Positions 11,306 through 23,244 are shown, counted from the stretch's first letter. The stretch is DNA of 64,000 bases from Heloderma charlesbogerti (GCA_026122225.1 JANEZZ010000307.1:310001-374000); one strand, 5' to 3'. A program made the numbers and translations. The notes: generated by a model from the letters alone, not told the origin.

Positions 11306-11649
11306 CATGGATTTTTTTTATTTTTATTTTTAGCAAACTTTGTCTTTATTTATTAAAAACAATGTAAAGCATGCTTCATCCTTGCAGATAGTTGGGTGGT
11401 GTACATAAGTACAATAACAAAACATGCTGAAGGGTCCTTCCTTAGTGGTTGTACATTCCCTGTACTATGGGTGATCCCCAGGGATACCCCTCCTCCCACA
11501 AAGGGAGGGAGTGTGGCAGTTGGTCCTCCTGGCAGGGGGAGATGCACAATTCGCTGCTCCTTTTGCTTTACCTCCTGAGCTTTAGTGAACCTCCAGTGGC
11601 GCTTCTGTGAGCCACCATTGGCCAGCGGGCCTTGTAGTGAAAACCAGGG
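11306..11649. mobile_element. hAT-like MITE, second copy of the 5614 family
   Basis: An 8-bp duplication 'atctgttg' flanks the element (11298-11305 and 11650-11657). The right part (11420-11649) is colinear with 5860-6086, sharing 'gaagggtccttccttag', 'cccctcctcccacaaaggg' and the 'gtgaaaaccaggg' end. The left end is diverged and AT-rich, so the left inverted repeat is poorly preserved or was replaced by internal rearrangement. Confidence 0.75.
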
Positions 11650-11856
11650 ATCTGTTGTGAAGTTTAGAGGAGGACAACTAGTAACAAACTTTATCCTTGG
11701 TAATCTAAGTTTGGAATTTAACATACAGTTGTAATGGTATTGCTTTCTTATTATTCCTGTAATCTGATAATTCTACAATTGAGCATTCTACTCAAGTAAA
11801 TTAGTTCATCCAAAATGTGTAACTAATTCTGTTACTGTCAGAAAAATGGTCTATAC

Positions 11857-11998
11857 CAGCCTTCCCCAACCTAGTTGCCTCAGATGTTCTGTCCTACAGC
11901 TCCCAGCATTCTTGACCATTGGACATGCTTGTTGGCTGCGGCTGACGAGAGTTGTAGTTCTAAATGCCTGAAGGGGTCCAGGTTGGGGAAGGCTGACC
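11857..11998. mobile_element. Palindromic hAT-type MITE ('ccttccccaacct' family)
   Basis: It starts 'ccagccttccccaacc' and ends with the inverse 'ggttggggaaggctg'. Between them are paired 'ctacagctccca' and 'agttgtagttc' blocks. This short foldback MITE is widespread in squamates. Other copies here lie at 13847-13962, 37507-37647 and 40365-40945. Confidence 0.8.
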
Positions 11999-12076
11999 TA
12001 TATGCATGCATAAATAAATGTGTTTTAAGCTGTCTTCTGGATCTGTTTCTGTTCTACATGTGATGTTTATTATACA

Positions 12077-12093
12077 TACACACACACACACAC
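12077..12093. repeat. Short (CA)n run
   Basis: About eight CA dinucleotides. Confidence 0.8.
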
Positions 12094-12567
12094 AGTGTGC
12101 ACATGATGATTTAGTTTGCCAGATTAAGGCCCACTACCTGGATGACACGCATAGAGACATTAGCAAGATGTGCTTTTCACCTTCAAGTGGAGAGGTTAGG
12201 AAAAACTGCCTAACCTATCATTTGTGTGGTACAGATGTATTCCTCAACCATGGTTTGCAAACATGCTACTAGTCATGTTAAGTTGTCAGATGTAGCTCTC
12301 AGCTAGGATTTGTGTTCTGCAACCATAGTTGAATGCTATGCTTGCAAAGAGCAAATAACCCTATACTGAAAACAGAGTCGTATTACTTTGCAATCCTTAT
12401 CTTTAAGTAGTTGAATTAAGTGACCCTCCGTTGACTATGCCACATTTATTTATTTAAATTTCCACAGTTCACCCTTTTTCAGCAAATTTCACTTGCATAT
12501 TGACTAGTCATTTATAAAACACTTTCTTTTAAGGATCCAGTTCCTTTTATCTTTAAGATTATTTTGA

Positions 12568-12613
<46 letters not shown>

Positions 12614-13335
12614 GCTTGGTATATGTATCTGCTTCTTTTTTCCAAACCAGCTTCAATTGTAGTTGCTCACTAGCTAGTTCAGCCACCTTCAGGTCTGTTT
12701 ATACTTGAGGGAGGTATAACATTAGTGGTATTAGCTGTGTATATAGTCCTGTTCCCTTCCCACTGATGGCAGAATGCTCTCCAGTATACTATAATAATGG
12801 GACCAACTACTGTTAATAACCATTGCAAGACTGGGTCATGTCAGTATCCCTGAAATCAATTAATTGTACTATGGTGTACTGCCAGTGTAAGAACTACTGC
12901 CAAAAAGCAGGTCTAACATGAAGCCCTACTCTCAAAGTAGCACATAAAGTGCTAGCATGGCTTACGGATAAAAAGAAGAATGCAGGGTGTTATTTTTCAA
13001 TGTAGGCACAGAACTGTCAGCAGTGAAAAGACAGTTTTGATTAAAATAAATGCTTCCAGCCCCAGCCCTACTGCCACCCACAAGATAAGGGGCTTTTGCC
13101 AAAGGAAAGGAAATATAAGACATCCTACATGTCTCTGGAAAGGTTCATAGACCCTGATATCACTACCACATTACTAACCATCAACAGCAGACTCAGATGC
13201 TATTTCAGGCTACAAAAATAGGCCTCCACAATGAATGCTTCTGTAATGTAAGGATGCATGTGCAAGGAAATGTACTTGGTCTTAATAATATATGGCTCTA
13301 AATTAAATTGTTAGCTGTTTACCCAATGCATAATT
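12094..13335. repeat. Unique DNA with an (ATT)n microsatellite
   Basis: An uninterrupted ATT trinucleotide run occupies about 12569-12613. The rest is AT-rich with no recognised gene. The 12225-12345 segment has paired 'aaccatggttt' and 'aaccatagttg' wording that may be a degraded palindromic repeat. Confidence 0.6.
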
Positions 13336-13337
13336 AA

Positions 13338-13830
13338 CTTATGGAATCCACTACCACAGGATATGGCAGTGGTCACTAGCTTTAAAAAGCATGGGACATA
13401 GATCTGTCCGTGTGTATATCACTGTGGGCCAAAGCAGGCATTTCTTTAAATCTGTACCTGGTAGCGATGCCTTTTTTTCCATCTCTAGAGTAGGTGTCGA
13501 GGGCCTAGTCCAGATCTTAAAAACCCCATCCCCCACACTAGGATCCTGATCCAGATTGGGAGGGACCCCTGTGCCTAACCTAGAGTAAATATAGAGGAGG
13601 GAAATTTGCAGCTTACGGATTTAAAAGAAAGGCTGTTTTGACCCCATGGCAGCTGAACGATGCCTCTGTGCTTCTGAATACCAGATGTTGTGGACAAACC
13701 AGGGCTGTTGCCTTTATGCCTTGTGTGTGAGCTTCCCACAGACATGTGGCTTGTCCACTGTTGGAAATAGGATGTTGGGCTAGATAGACCTTTTGGTTTG
13801 ATCCAGCAGTCTTCGTTCTTCTTAGCTAGT
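13338..13830 (+). mobile_element. CR1 LINE 3' end, decayed and interrupted
   Basis: Positions 13338-13388 carry the CR1 'LWNPLPQ' region (tatggaatccactaccaca). Positions 13655-13830 carry the terminal 'gagcttcccacag', 'gatgttgggctagatag' and 'gatccagcag' blocks. The intervening stretch of about 260 bp is not CR1-like and may be a later insertion. Confidence 0.65.
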
Positions 13831-13846
13831 GCACAGTGCATCTTTG

Positions 13847-13962
13847 TTGCAGCCATTGGTTGCCCTCCAAGTGTGTTGGACTGCAACTCCCATCATTCCC
13901 AGCCTGGGAGTTGAAGACCAACACATCTGGAGGGCACCAGGTTGGGGAAGGCTGCTGTAAAG
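13847..13962. mobile_element. Palindromic hAT-type MITE
   Basis: Same family as 11857-11998, with 'ttgccctccaagtgtgttgg', 'aactcccatcattcccagc' and the inverse arm ending 'caggttggggaaggctgc'. Confidence 0.75.
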
Positions 13963-14877
13963 TTACACAACACTCTACACACTATTGGTATTAAGGTTTT
14001 AGTAGTGTGTGTTAACGCTGAGCAATATTCCCAGTAGGAGCACAGCTTTTCCTTCACATAGCAAGGCTAGCCTACCTACTCTTTCCTCCCTTCCCATCAA
14101 TTACACAGGGATAGCATATCAGAGCTTGTGTGTACATAATATAAAAGAAGAGATGTGGTTGTGAAATGCTTTGCTTGATCATGTGGAAAGGCCCTAGGTG
14201 TCTTTGCTTTCTGTCATTTAAGTAATTTAGTTAAAAACATACACTTCAATCCTGTTAGTATTCCACTGTTACTGCAGAGATAGCTCTAGTATTCCTGCAG
14301 TTCTGCTTAGTAGCAAACCTGCCTATGGAAGAGTCTTTTGTTTGGCAATCCAGGACAAAGTAGCTTCAGCCTCAGCAGGTGAAATTTAATTACTTACTGC
14401 CTAAACAAGCTGTGAACACACATTTAATTGCTTACAGCAGAAAAGCCGGTGACCTCACTTAGTGCACTGTGTACGTGTATGTAGACTGACCTGGTTCTGG
14501 AAAAGAAATTATATCAGTCTCCTTTGTAAATGCCAACAGACAAATGTGGAAGTCAATAATACGCATTGATTCAGAAGTATCGAAGTATGTCTTATCAGAG
14601 ATTAAGTGGCACCTTAGAGAAGGTAAGGACCAAAGAAGAAGTAGCACCTGAGACTGAAGCCCCTTACCAAAAGGGTCTGTGATCCTGTGTGAGACTGGAT
14701 CAGCGGAGCAATGTGCATCTGTGTTGGTTTCACGCATGGATCTCCTGTGCTGGCTCCATGTAACTCATGTGTAGTTATTAACTTTAGAGGAAGTGCCTGA
14801 TTATTCTAAAATAGTGTGTGTCTAGCTAACCTAAACTTTTAGGGATATTTGGACTGCTTGATACTTGAGGGTAATCT
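13963..14877. other. Unique non-coding DNA
   Basis: No gene is recognised. 14602-14625 contains a fragment ('agtggcaccttagag') similar to the repeat at 17540. Confidence 0.4.
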
Positions 14878-15105
14878 TAAAAACATAAGAAGAGCTGTGC
14901 TGGATCAGATCAAAGGCTAATCTAGTCCAGCATTCTGTTCCCACAGAAACCAACTAGAGGCCTATCCAAAGCCCACAAGAAGGACATGAACACGATACGA
15001 CCTTCCCGCTCATGTTCCCCAGAAACTGGTATGGAGAGGCATACTGTCTCTGATACTGGAAGTATTATACAGCTATCATGACTAGTGGCCCTTGATAGCT
15101 TTATC
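14878..15105 (-). mobile_element. CR1 LINE 3' end, antisense
   Basis: It starts with 'aacataagaagagctgtgc' (complement of the CR1 terminal 'cttcttatgtt' block) and continues through 'tagtccagcattctgttcc' and 'tcatgttccccag'. It is colinear with the 3' ends at 6300-6490, 25380-25590, 34078-34285 and 58440-58620. Confidence 0.8.
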
Positions 15106-15219
15106 CTCTATGAACTGCCCAATTACATGCCAGTTTGTATCATATCAAATATGCAGACATTATTATATATTATTAATTTGCATTACCTCAAGATCCTATG
15201 CTGATGCTCTTCTCTATAT

Positions 15220-15530
15220 GTCTGCTTTATCAAAGGGACACTATTCAGTCACAAGGAAGAGGCCTTTTCTTTTTTTAGCAATGGTGCCCTAGTTATTGAA
15301 TGCGCTCCCTAAAGCGACTTTCCTGATGCCCACACTGTAATCCTTTCAGAGCCAAGCAGAACCTTTCTGATTTAGTCAGGTACTTTAAATTGTTAATATT
15401 TTTAGTGTGACTTGCAGTATTCTATCTTTTTCATTATTTTATTTGCATTATGTCAAATTGCTTGTACACCACAGGAATCCAGACAGGATGAAGGGTGGTA
15501 TGTATATGTTTTAAATAATACTGCTGTAAG
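15220..15530 (+). mobile_element. L2-like LINE 3' end, decayed
   Basis: It encodes a worn match to the L2 C-terminus ('WNALPKATFLMPTL' after an 'RPFLFLAMVP'-like block), followed by an AT-rich 3' UTR ending in a 'gtatgtatatgttttaaat' tail. Several frameshifts are present. Confidence 0.55.
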
Positions 15531-15643
15531 TGGAAAGTAATGCTAGGTTCTAATCTGGATCCCTACCCCATGCTGGTAGTTTGTGTGTGTGTATTGGGAG
15601 GAGAGGGAACCTTCACTTAATACCAGAACTATACAGCTAAACT

Positions 15644-15800
15644 GAAGAGGGACCGTATCTCAGTGGGAGAGCACATGCTTTGCCGACAGGATCCCTTGCA
15701 TCTCCTGGTAGAGCTGGAAAAATTCCTGCCCGGAAGCTGCTGCCAGGCAGTGTCAACAATACGGGGCTAGATGAAGCATTGGTCTGACTCGGTACAATTC
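15644..15800 (+). mobile_element. tRNA-derived SINE, decayed
   Basis: A tRNA-like head with an A-box-like 'tctcagtgggagagcacatg' lacks a clear intact B box. It runs into a body with 'ggaagctgctgccaggcag' and 'gctagatgaagcattggtctgac', a layout common to amniote tRNA-headed SINEs. The end at about 15800 lacks the usual terminal block, which appears at 16020-16045 after a U2-like sequence. Not a functional tRNA gene. Confidence 0.65.
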
Positions 15801-15913
15801 CTTTAAGTTTCAGCCATACTTCCCCTGGAACCCATCATTAGCATGCCAGAGTCTTGTTCATTATCAGAATTAAGCAGACAAATCATTCCACCAACTAAGA
15901 ACAGCCAGGCACC

Positions 15914-16045
15914 ATTCACTTCTTGGCCTTTTGGCTAAGATGTGAAAATATTATCTGGTCTTGGCCTTGGGGCTAAGATTAAACACAGAATCTGTTCTTA
16001 TCAGTTTAATATCTGAGTAGGTATAAGGCAGTTTCCTATATTCTA
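15914..16045 (+). pseudogene. U2 snRNA pseudogene joined to a SINE-like tail
   Basis: The U2 5' domain is recognisable twice. A first partial copy (15914-15957) has 'cttggccttttggctaagat'. A second (about 15959-16016) has 'tcttggccttggggctaag' and the near-perfect branch-site region 'tcttatcagtttaatatctg'. It stops about 65 nt into U2 and passes directly to 'gtataaggcagtttcctat', which resembles the 3' end of the tRNA SINE family seen at 15644. No Sm site or 3' stem of U2 is present, so it cannot be functional. The chimera is best explained by template switching during retrotransposition. Confidence 0.75.
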
Positions 16046-17309
16046 AGTGTAGTTTGGTCCTCATTCTGTCCAAAAGCTGTATTGAACTGAGTTCACTGGG
16101 TGCCTCTAAATATGAGGCCCAGGGGTCCTATCTTTCATTACATTTGTTTGGTATTTCCCCAAGCCATGTGAATGTCAGACACAGCTAATGTCCAGTTAAT
16201 GTCCTGTCAACTCAATGAACATTTGCATTTCTCATTGTGAAATAATCTTACTTGTAACAGAAAAGATTTTGAACATTCATATGTGCTTCATTGATGAGTT
16301 TATACTTATGATGTAATAGATTAAGTAAAATATGGTAGAAGGCATTTGCCCATCTAGATGTAAGTTAAAAAAAACTATACATGTTTTCTCACTTCCTTTG
16401 CCAGATCAGCTTTAAAAAGAAGCTAATTACTGATTGACGAGTATCGCAGACCATCCCCCCCCCCTAAAATTGCTGAATTTTTTACAAGGAATAATTACAC
16501 TGTTCTGTACTGGGGGAGATTGTATCTAAAAATGACTCTTTTGGAAGTCCATTGTAGAGCGAAGATACTATAGCATCATTTTAAAAAAGGGGAATGCCAT
16601 ATTTGAAAATCTAGTAGTGGGAGGTAAAATATATACCTGAATTTTGTCTCTGGAGATCTTTGTAATGCTGGCATGTCTTTTTCATTGCAGTGGTTTTACT
16701 TTGAATGAGCTCTCAGCATCCTACATTTTAGAGAGAAGCAACACATTTATTCTGTAAATTGCAAAGCAGCTTGTCAAAACCTGAATCCTATTTCTCTGAT
16801 AAGGTGCTCATGGCTAGACTGCTGTATTAATCTCATTGCCTTTAATATCCTTTTCCATTCATTGCCATGCTGGCGGGCTGATCCGCAGGTCCTGATTATC
16901 TTCCTGGACTTGGGAGTCTGGAGTTATGAATATACATATTTCACTTTTGTGTTCCATGGTTCCAGAATGAATACTTATTATGCTCAATGGAAGGTGGGGG
17001 GAAAGTATTCCACTTGAGGCCTACATCTGATATGTGGTATAGACATGGCATCACACTAATGTTTGAATTACATCTTAGTAGTCTGGAGAAAACTTAACTT
17101 AATGACATGGTTTGTAGTCCAAAAGTTCATGGGTCTTCTCTCCTAGGTTAATGCCTAGTCAGAACTGTTTCCATCACTAGCCATCAGAAGGAGAAGTGAG
17201 ATAGCAAGCTGGCCTGTCAGTTCTGGAACTGTTATTATATAACCTTTATATAACACTATGTAAGAGATGGCACATATATTTCTTATCTCCCCACCCCCAC
17301 CCTTTTTCC
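16046..17309. other. Unique AT-rich DNA, possible conserved block 16640-16930
   Basis: No gene is recognised. Positions 16640-16930 are non-repetitive, with long pyrimidine tracts and 'attaatctcattgcctttaat' wording typical of conserved non-coding DNA. A polypyrimidine/AG step at 16680-16690 resembles a splice acceptor, but no open exon with a matching donor is evident. Confidence 0.25.
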
Positions 17310-17400
17310 TTTTGTATAATGTCTGTTACATTGTAAACCACTGTAAACTGCCTTGAGTACATTGGCAGAAAAGGCAGCATATAAATGTAGGATGTAGTCA
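17310..17400 (+). mobile_element. L2/CR1-superfamily LINE tail fragment
   Basis: The block 'cattgtaaaccactgtaaac', 'ctgccttgagtac' and 'gcagcatataaatg' is the usual 'gtgagccgcc..tataaat' LINE 3' UTR end. Confidence 0.55.
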
Positions 17401-17535
17401 TGCCTATAGTGGTTTAATTCCAGCAGCAGCATGCAACCATACTCAAATTTTATTATGTTTTGGTGTGAGGCCTGAATTGATAAACCATAGTTTTATTATT
17501 GGCCAACAAATCAGAATAAGTATCAGTGATTCTGC

Positions 17536-17627
17536 ACAACAAAGAGTCTTGTGGCACCTTAAAAACCAACACATTTACTATAGCATAAACTTTCATGGAC
17601 TATAGTCCACTTCATCAGATGCACAGA
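17536..17627. repeat. Dispersed reptilian repeat fragment
   Basis: The sequence 'caaagagtcttgtggcacc' followed by 'ccacttcatcagatgcac' is a phrase I recognise from dispersed repeats in reptile genomes. I cannot assign a class. A shorter relative is at 14605. Confidence 0.5.
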
Positions 17628-18039
17628 ATGTTACTCTGAGTTGGGGTATAGAGAAAGAAAATGTAAACTGTGAAGTCAGAGTGAAATGAAATGCAATAAA
17701 TACAGACCATGATGACTACTTAGAGATATTTTAAAATATGGTAAGTAGTATATAGATCTATTAAATAATAAAATTGATAATTGCATTAAAGCTTAAATAT
17801 GTATATAATAATTACAGTGATCATTCACAAAGCAGTGTTGATGGTAACACAAATAGCTTACCAGTGCCAGGATATTTAAGAGCTATAATGGGATAAATCC
17901 TGTAATCATGATTCAGGCCACAAGTGATAGAACTGAACTTCTTGATAAGCTATAATTAAGGAATTTTACACTCTGGTCTCCCTTTGAAGTTCCTTTCTTC
18001 CTGAGTGGCCACTTTTAAGGCCAGTAACCATTTTATTAT

Positions 18040-18119
18040 ATGCTTGTATATCGCCCAGAGTGGCTGGGTGACCAGCCAGATGGGCGATTAATAAATTTAA
18101 TAAATAAAATAAATAAATG
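18040..18119 (+). mobile_element. L2 LINE 3' tail
   Basis: 'atcgcccagagtggctggg', 'gaccagccagatgggcgat' and an 'aataaataaa' tail form the sense-strand equivalent of the 3' end of the antisense L2 at 6607. Only the last 80 bp is present. Confidence 0.85.
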
Positions 18120-19859
18120 AAGTGCTATCCTTCCAGTTTCTGAATATTCTGACATGCGATTGGAAACCATGGTTTGTGTTAACTATGATGTCTCCTGTTG
18201 TCTGACTTGATAAGCTGTAGTTGCTGCACCTAAATATGGGAGTGCCCAGTAGGTTGAAAGAGGCAATCAGTTCCATACCATAGGTTTTGGGTTTTTTCTT
18301 AAAAAAGCTCAAATTCTGCTCATGATCTATGTCTGAATTGAACCAGTATTTTAGGACCTTTTATTTTGACACAGAAGCATAACAGAGAAGTGCTAATGTT
18401 TATAAATAGAATGCCAAACTGAGTTTGGAATGTTGTGAGGTGAAAAGCAACTTGGGTATCAGGCCTTGCAGATGTGTTGCTATGTGCAGGTAACAAGCTT
18501 TGCTGGATGATCTGCAAGACTCCATAAAACTAGCCTTGGCTAACTAGGCAAGCCATTATCACAGACTCCTCCCTTCCCCAAGTTGTGTGGCATGTGCAGA
18601 GAATTTAGGAAAGGAAGGGTATTTGCCCTTGCACTAGGCTTCAGTACAGTGGCAAACAGTACTTCACTGCTATTGCCATCTGGAAAGAAACTTAACTTTC
18701 TTTCTTGACGAGTTTTCCATGTTTCTCTCCCTTCCCATATGACTTTTTCCAAAGGTAGCAGCAGCAAGATAGGCTTGTTTTAGGAAAGGAAGTGAGAGAA
18801 ACTTCCCTCTTCCAAGTTATCCATTAGAGGAAAGGGGAGCTGTTCTGTATGCTGCCCGATTTTCCAAGTCTGCTACTTGCCCATGGACAAACATTTCAAT
18901 CTCTGCTAGGGCTGCCAATTATCCAGGGTTTCTATGGACAATTAAGGGATGGCATGGTGTCTGGGAAACCTTTGAACTCTGTCTTGGATGCACAATACCC
19001 AGGAGTTTCTATATAAAGACAGGTAGACATTTACTGTTGGAAGCATACTCTTTTAACATAAGAGTGGATGGTGAGAGGATAGTTTTGGGGTTGTTTCTAG
19101 ACCTCTTATATCAAAAGGATTGCAACTGTTTCTGAATTCGAAAAAATGGGTAACTAGAAGCTTCCTTGTTTGTTTGCTTGTACCATGAAGGCAACAGCAG
19201 AGGCGCAGCATGCGTTGGGAAAAGACTTGTTCATATCACAGCTTATTGAGCCAAGATATTGTCTGAACTGAGCCATTGGCTGTTTTTAATAGTTACTTGC
19301 CCTATCATAAAAAAGAGGATGATGAATATTTTTATATGTTCATATCTTTTTAAAAAAATGATTGCTTTCCACCTTGACACTTACAATTTTTCCAGTTTTT
19401 AATGATGAATATTATTAGCAATTATATTCAGTGTCGCACATAGCACCCAACCAATTTGTTAAATGATGTTTTTGTTTTGTTCCATAATATTGCCTTGGGC
19501 TCTATGGATATCCTCATTTAAAATGTTTTAAAGTCTTAACATTGTAGTTAAACCTTTTCCTCCTCCTGCATTTGGATCGTTTCCTAATTGAATTGTCCAA
19601 GAGCCGACTTGTAATTATTGATTTTAGTTAATGCTGAACTTTGGACCTGAGCTGTTTAAACAGATTACATCCAGCTTTTATCAGAGAGAAGTTCCTCCTG
19701 CCTTTAATGAGGCTAGCTGGATTGTTTGTCTTATTTGATTATATACTGACACAGCACATGTTATGGAGGAATCCTGAATATTCAAATGTTGAGAACATTA
19801 AGGTAATGAGTGTACTCAGGTGAATGTCTACAGTCTCTGTCTATATTTTCTGTCCAGCC

Positions 19860-19890
<31 letters not shown>

Positions 19891-20755
19891 CCCCCTCCTT
19901 CCTATGTTGTACATTAAGAATGCATCTCCATAATTTGTGATTTTGATAGCACACATCAGCAATGTATATACAGATTGGTCCATCCTTTGGAGTTTGTGTT
20001 AATAGATAAACAAGGGCCTACCTGGTGAACACATCAGGGAAAATTCCTGTACTTCTGAGCCTGGACAAGGATGGGGTCCCTCCCCAGTGGTGTGCTAAAC
20101 CCTGGAGATAATTGGAAAGCGTGTCTCTGAGACTTGGCACAATAGCCCAAGATTCTTCCCAGATCAGAGCTTGGGAAGAGGACAGGAGCACTCTCCCCTC
20201 CCCCCCCCACAGCTGACACATTAAGTCTTGAGCATGATGCGATGTCAGACAAGAGCTGCCCCTCCCCCTGCAGGTGGAAGCAGAGTTATGGCAAGCAGAA
20301 ATGTTGGTTGTCTGCCAAGACCAGCCAAAATGTGTAGACTCAAAGTTGAATAACTAAGGCTCCTGAGGTTCTTGTCTGTACCTTGCAAACTCTTGCATGG
20401 GATGATTGTCCCATCCTTTATCTTAGGGAAAAATCTAGTGGGACCCACAACAAAATGTTACATGTAGGGCAGAGCCTTTGGTGCTTTCCCATTTCTGATG
20501 GGAGGAGTAATGCTTGAGGTCAGCTATCCCCAGTTTGCACCTTCAAAGCTCTCCCTTCTCAGTCAGGTAGCTGCTCACAGTGGGAAAGCCTCCTTACCTA
20601 AGTTGTGATGTTTGTTGTGCCTGTGTTTTCTCCCTATTACATTCCCTGCCCCACCCCCGCATGTCACAGAGATAGGCAGACTATGATGGTTCTGCATGAT
20701 GTGCATTTTACATCCAAGAAGTTCATACTTTTCCTTTCTTTGAAACCTGAATATT
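18120..20755. other. Mostly unique DNA; possible conserved block 19300-19800; CTGT repeat
   Basis: No gene is recognised. 19300-19800 is dense, non-repetitive and AT-rich, with 'gtaattattgattttag' and 'cctttaatgaggctagc', suggestive of a conserved regulatory block. A pure (CTGT)n microsatellite occupies 19857-19888. The short ORFs at 20018-20448 show no domain. Confidence 0.35.
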
Positions 20756-20759
20756 GTCG

Positions 20760-21648
20760 TCAACTGCATGTGGACCGGGGTGATCTGGTAGACATTGTTT
20801 AATTGGACTTCCAAAAGGTTTTTGACCATGTCCCTCACCAAAGACTCCTGAGCAAACTTAGCAGTCATGGAATAAGAGGAGGGGTCCTCTTATGGATAAG
20901 TAACTGGTTAAAGAACAGAAAGCGGAGAGTAGGAATAAATGGTAAAATCTCACAATGGAGGCATCTGTGTTGGGACCAGTGCTTTTCAACTTGTTCATAA
21001 ATGATCTGGAATTGCAAGTGAGCAATGAGGTGTCTGAGTTTACTGATGACACCCAATTATTTAGGGTGGTTAAAACAAAAAGGGATTGCAAAGACCTCCA
21101 AAAGGGACTGTGAAGAGTTCCAGTTTGGGAGAATGGGAATCAAAATGCCAAATGCAGTTCAGTGTAAGCAAGTGTAAACTGATGCAGAATCCCAACCTCA
21201 TGTATATGTTGATGGGTTCCAAGCTGGTGGTGACTGACCAAGAAAGAGATCTTGGGGTTGTGGTGAACAGCTCAATGAAAATGTTGACCTAGTGTGCAGC
21301 TGCTGTGAAAAAGGCAAATTCTGTGTTAGGCATAATTAGGAAAGGCATCGAAAATAAAACTGCCAATATCATACTGTCCTTATACAAACCTATGGTGTGA
21401 CCACACTTGGAATACTATATACAGTTTGGGTCACCTAAAAAAGGATACTGTAGAGTTGGAAAAGGTGCAGAAAATGGCATCCAAAATGATCAAGGGGCTG
21501 GAGCAATTCCGCTGTGAAGATAGGTTACAATATCTGGTACTGTTTAGCTTTAAAAAATTGTGAGTATGGGGAGATGTGACAGAGGTGTACAAAATTATGC
21601 ACGGTGTGGAGAAAAAGGATGGGGAGATGCTTTTCTCCCTCTCTCATG
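20760..21648 (+). mobile_element. CR1 LINE, old, RT region
   Basis: Worn CR1 reverse transcriptase: motif A 'LDFQKVFDHVPHQRLLSKL', 'ISNWLKNRKRRVGING', then FTDDTQLF (CR1 normally FADDT) and 'VTDQERDLGVVVNSSMKM'. Further on come 'GIIRKGIENKTANI' and 'EKVQKMASKMIKGLEQF'. The GVPQGS block is lost to a deletion near 20965, and stops and frameshifts are frequent. It ends abruptly at the 5' edge of the adjacent BovB. Confidence 0.88.
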
Positions 21649-22107
21649 ACCTAACAGGCAAGCATGGCCTTGGTGTACAAAATGAAGCAGGACAAAGGCT
21701 AATAGAGTTTTGCTAAGAGAACACGCTGATCACAGCCAACACTCTTTTCCAACAGCGCAAGAGGCGACTCTACACATGGACATCACCAGATGGTCAATAT
21801 CGAAATCAGATTGATTATGTCCTTTGCAGCCAAAGATGGAGAAGCTCTATACAGTCAGTAAAAACAAGACCTGGAGCTGACTGTGGCTCAGATCATGAGC
21901 TGCTTCTTGCAAAATTTCGGAGTAAATTGAAGAACGTAGGGAAAACCACTAAACCATTCAGGTATGACCTAAATCATATCCCTTATGAATATACAGTGGA
22001 GGTGAGGAATAGATTTCAGGGATTAGACCTGATAGATAGAGTGCCTGAGGAACTATGGACGGAGGTCCGTAACATTGTTCAGGAGGCAGCAACTCAATCC
22101 ATCCCAA

Positions 22108-22578
22108 ATCTCCCTCTGGAGAGGGTTCAGAGGAGGGCAACAAAGATGATCAGGGGACTGGAAACAAAGCCCTATGAAGAGAGACTGAAAGAACTGGGCA
22201 TGTTTAGCCTTGAGAAGAGAAGACTGAGGGGAGATAGGATAGCACTCTTCAAGTACTTGAAAGGTTGTCACAGAGAAGAAGGCCAGGATCTCTTCTTGAT
22301 CATCCCAGAGTGCAGGACATGGAATAATGGGCTCAAGTTACAGGAAGCCAGATTCTGGCTGAACATCAGGAAAAACCTCCTGACTGTAAGAGCAATACGA
22401 CAATGGAACCAATTACCTGGGGAGGTGGTGGGCTCTCCCACACTGGAGGCCTTCAAGACGAGGCTGGACAGCCATTTGTCAGGGATGCTCTGACTTGGAT
22501 TCCTGCATTGAGCAGGGGGTTGGACTCGATGGCCTTGTAGGCCCCTTCCAACCCTACTCTTCTATGATTCTATTCTAT
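22108..22578 (+). mobile_element. CR1 LINE 3' end nested in BovB
   Basis: It encodes the CR1 C-terminus ('LERVQRRATKMIRGLETKPY', 'LGMFSLEKRRLRGDRIALFK', 'AIRQWNQLPGEVVGSPTLEAF') without internal stops, followed by the CR1 3' UTR 'gatggccttgtaggccccttc' and the octamer-like terminal repeat 'tctatgattctattctatg'. It is a different CR1 subfamily from the 'ttcttatgttctta' ends elsewhere in the window. The BovB frame continues on both sides with at most a 2-3 bp overlap, as expected for CR1, which makes little or no target duplication. Confidence 0.9.
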
Positions 22579-23244
22579 GAAAGAAAAAGAAATGCAAGAA
22601 AGCCAAGTGGCTGTCTGATGAGGCTTTACAAGTAGCTGAGGAAAGAAAGGAAGCGAAAAGCAAGGGAGAAAGGGGAAGATATATCCAAATGAATGCAAAG
22701 TTCCAGTGAATAACAAGGAGAGACAAGAAGGCCTTCTTAAATGAACAATGCAAAGAAATCGAGAAAACAGCAGAAAGGGAAAGACTAGAGACCTTTTCAA
22801 GAAAATCGGAGATCTCAAGAGAACGTTTTGTGCAAAGACGGGCATGATAAAGGACAAAGAAGGCAGGGACCTAAGAGAAGCAGATGAGATTAAGAAGAGG
22901 TGAAAAGAATACACAGAAAACTATACAGGAAAGATCTGAATGTCCCTGATAGCCATGATATCACTGAACTTGAGCCGGACATCCTCGAGAGTGAAGTCAG
23001 GTGGGCCTTAGGAAGCATTAGTAACAACAAAGCTAGCGGAGATGACAGTATTCCAGCTGAGCTATTTAAAATCCTAAAAGATGATGCTGTTAAAGTGCTG
23101 CACTCAATATGCCAACACATTTGGAACACTCAACAGTGGCCATAAGACTGGAAAAGGTCAGTTTACATTCCAATTCCAAAGAAGAGCAATGCCAAAGAGT
23201 GTTCAAACTACCGCACAATTGCGCTCATTTCACATGCCAGCAAG

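Noticed and set aside
11353..11724. 123-codon antisense ORF
   Set aside because: It spans the hAT MITE at 11306-11649; repeat-derived.
15644..15720. tRNA gene
   Set aside because: Only the A-box part is tRNA-like, the B box is degraded and a SINE body follows.
15914..16016. Functional U2 snRNA gene
   Set aside because: The sequence stops near nt 65, has an internal duplication and lacks the Sm site and 3' stems.
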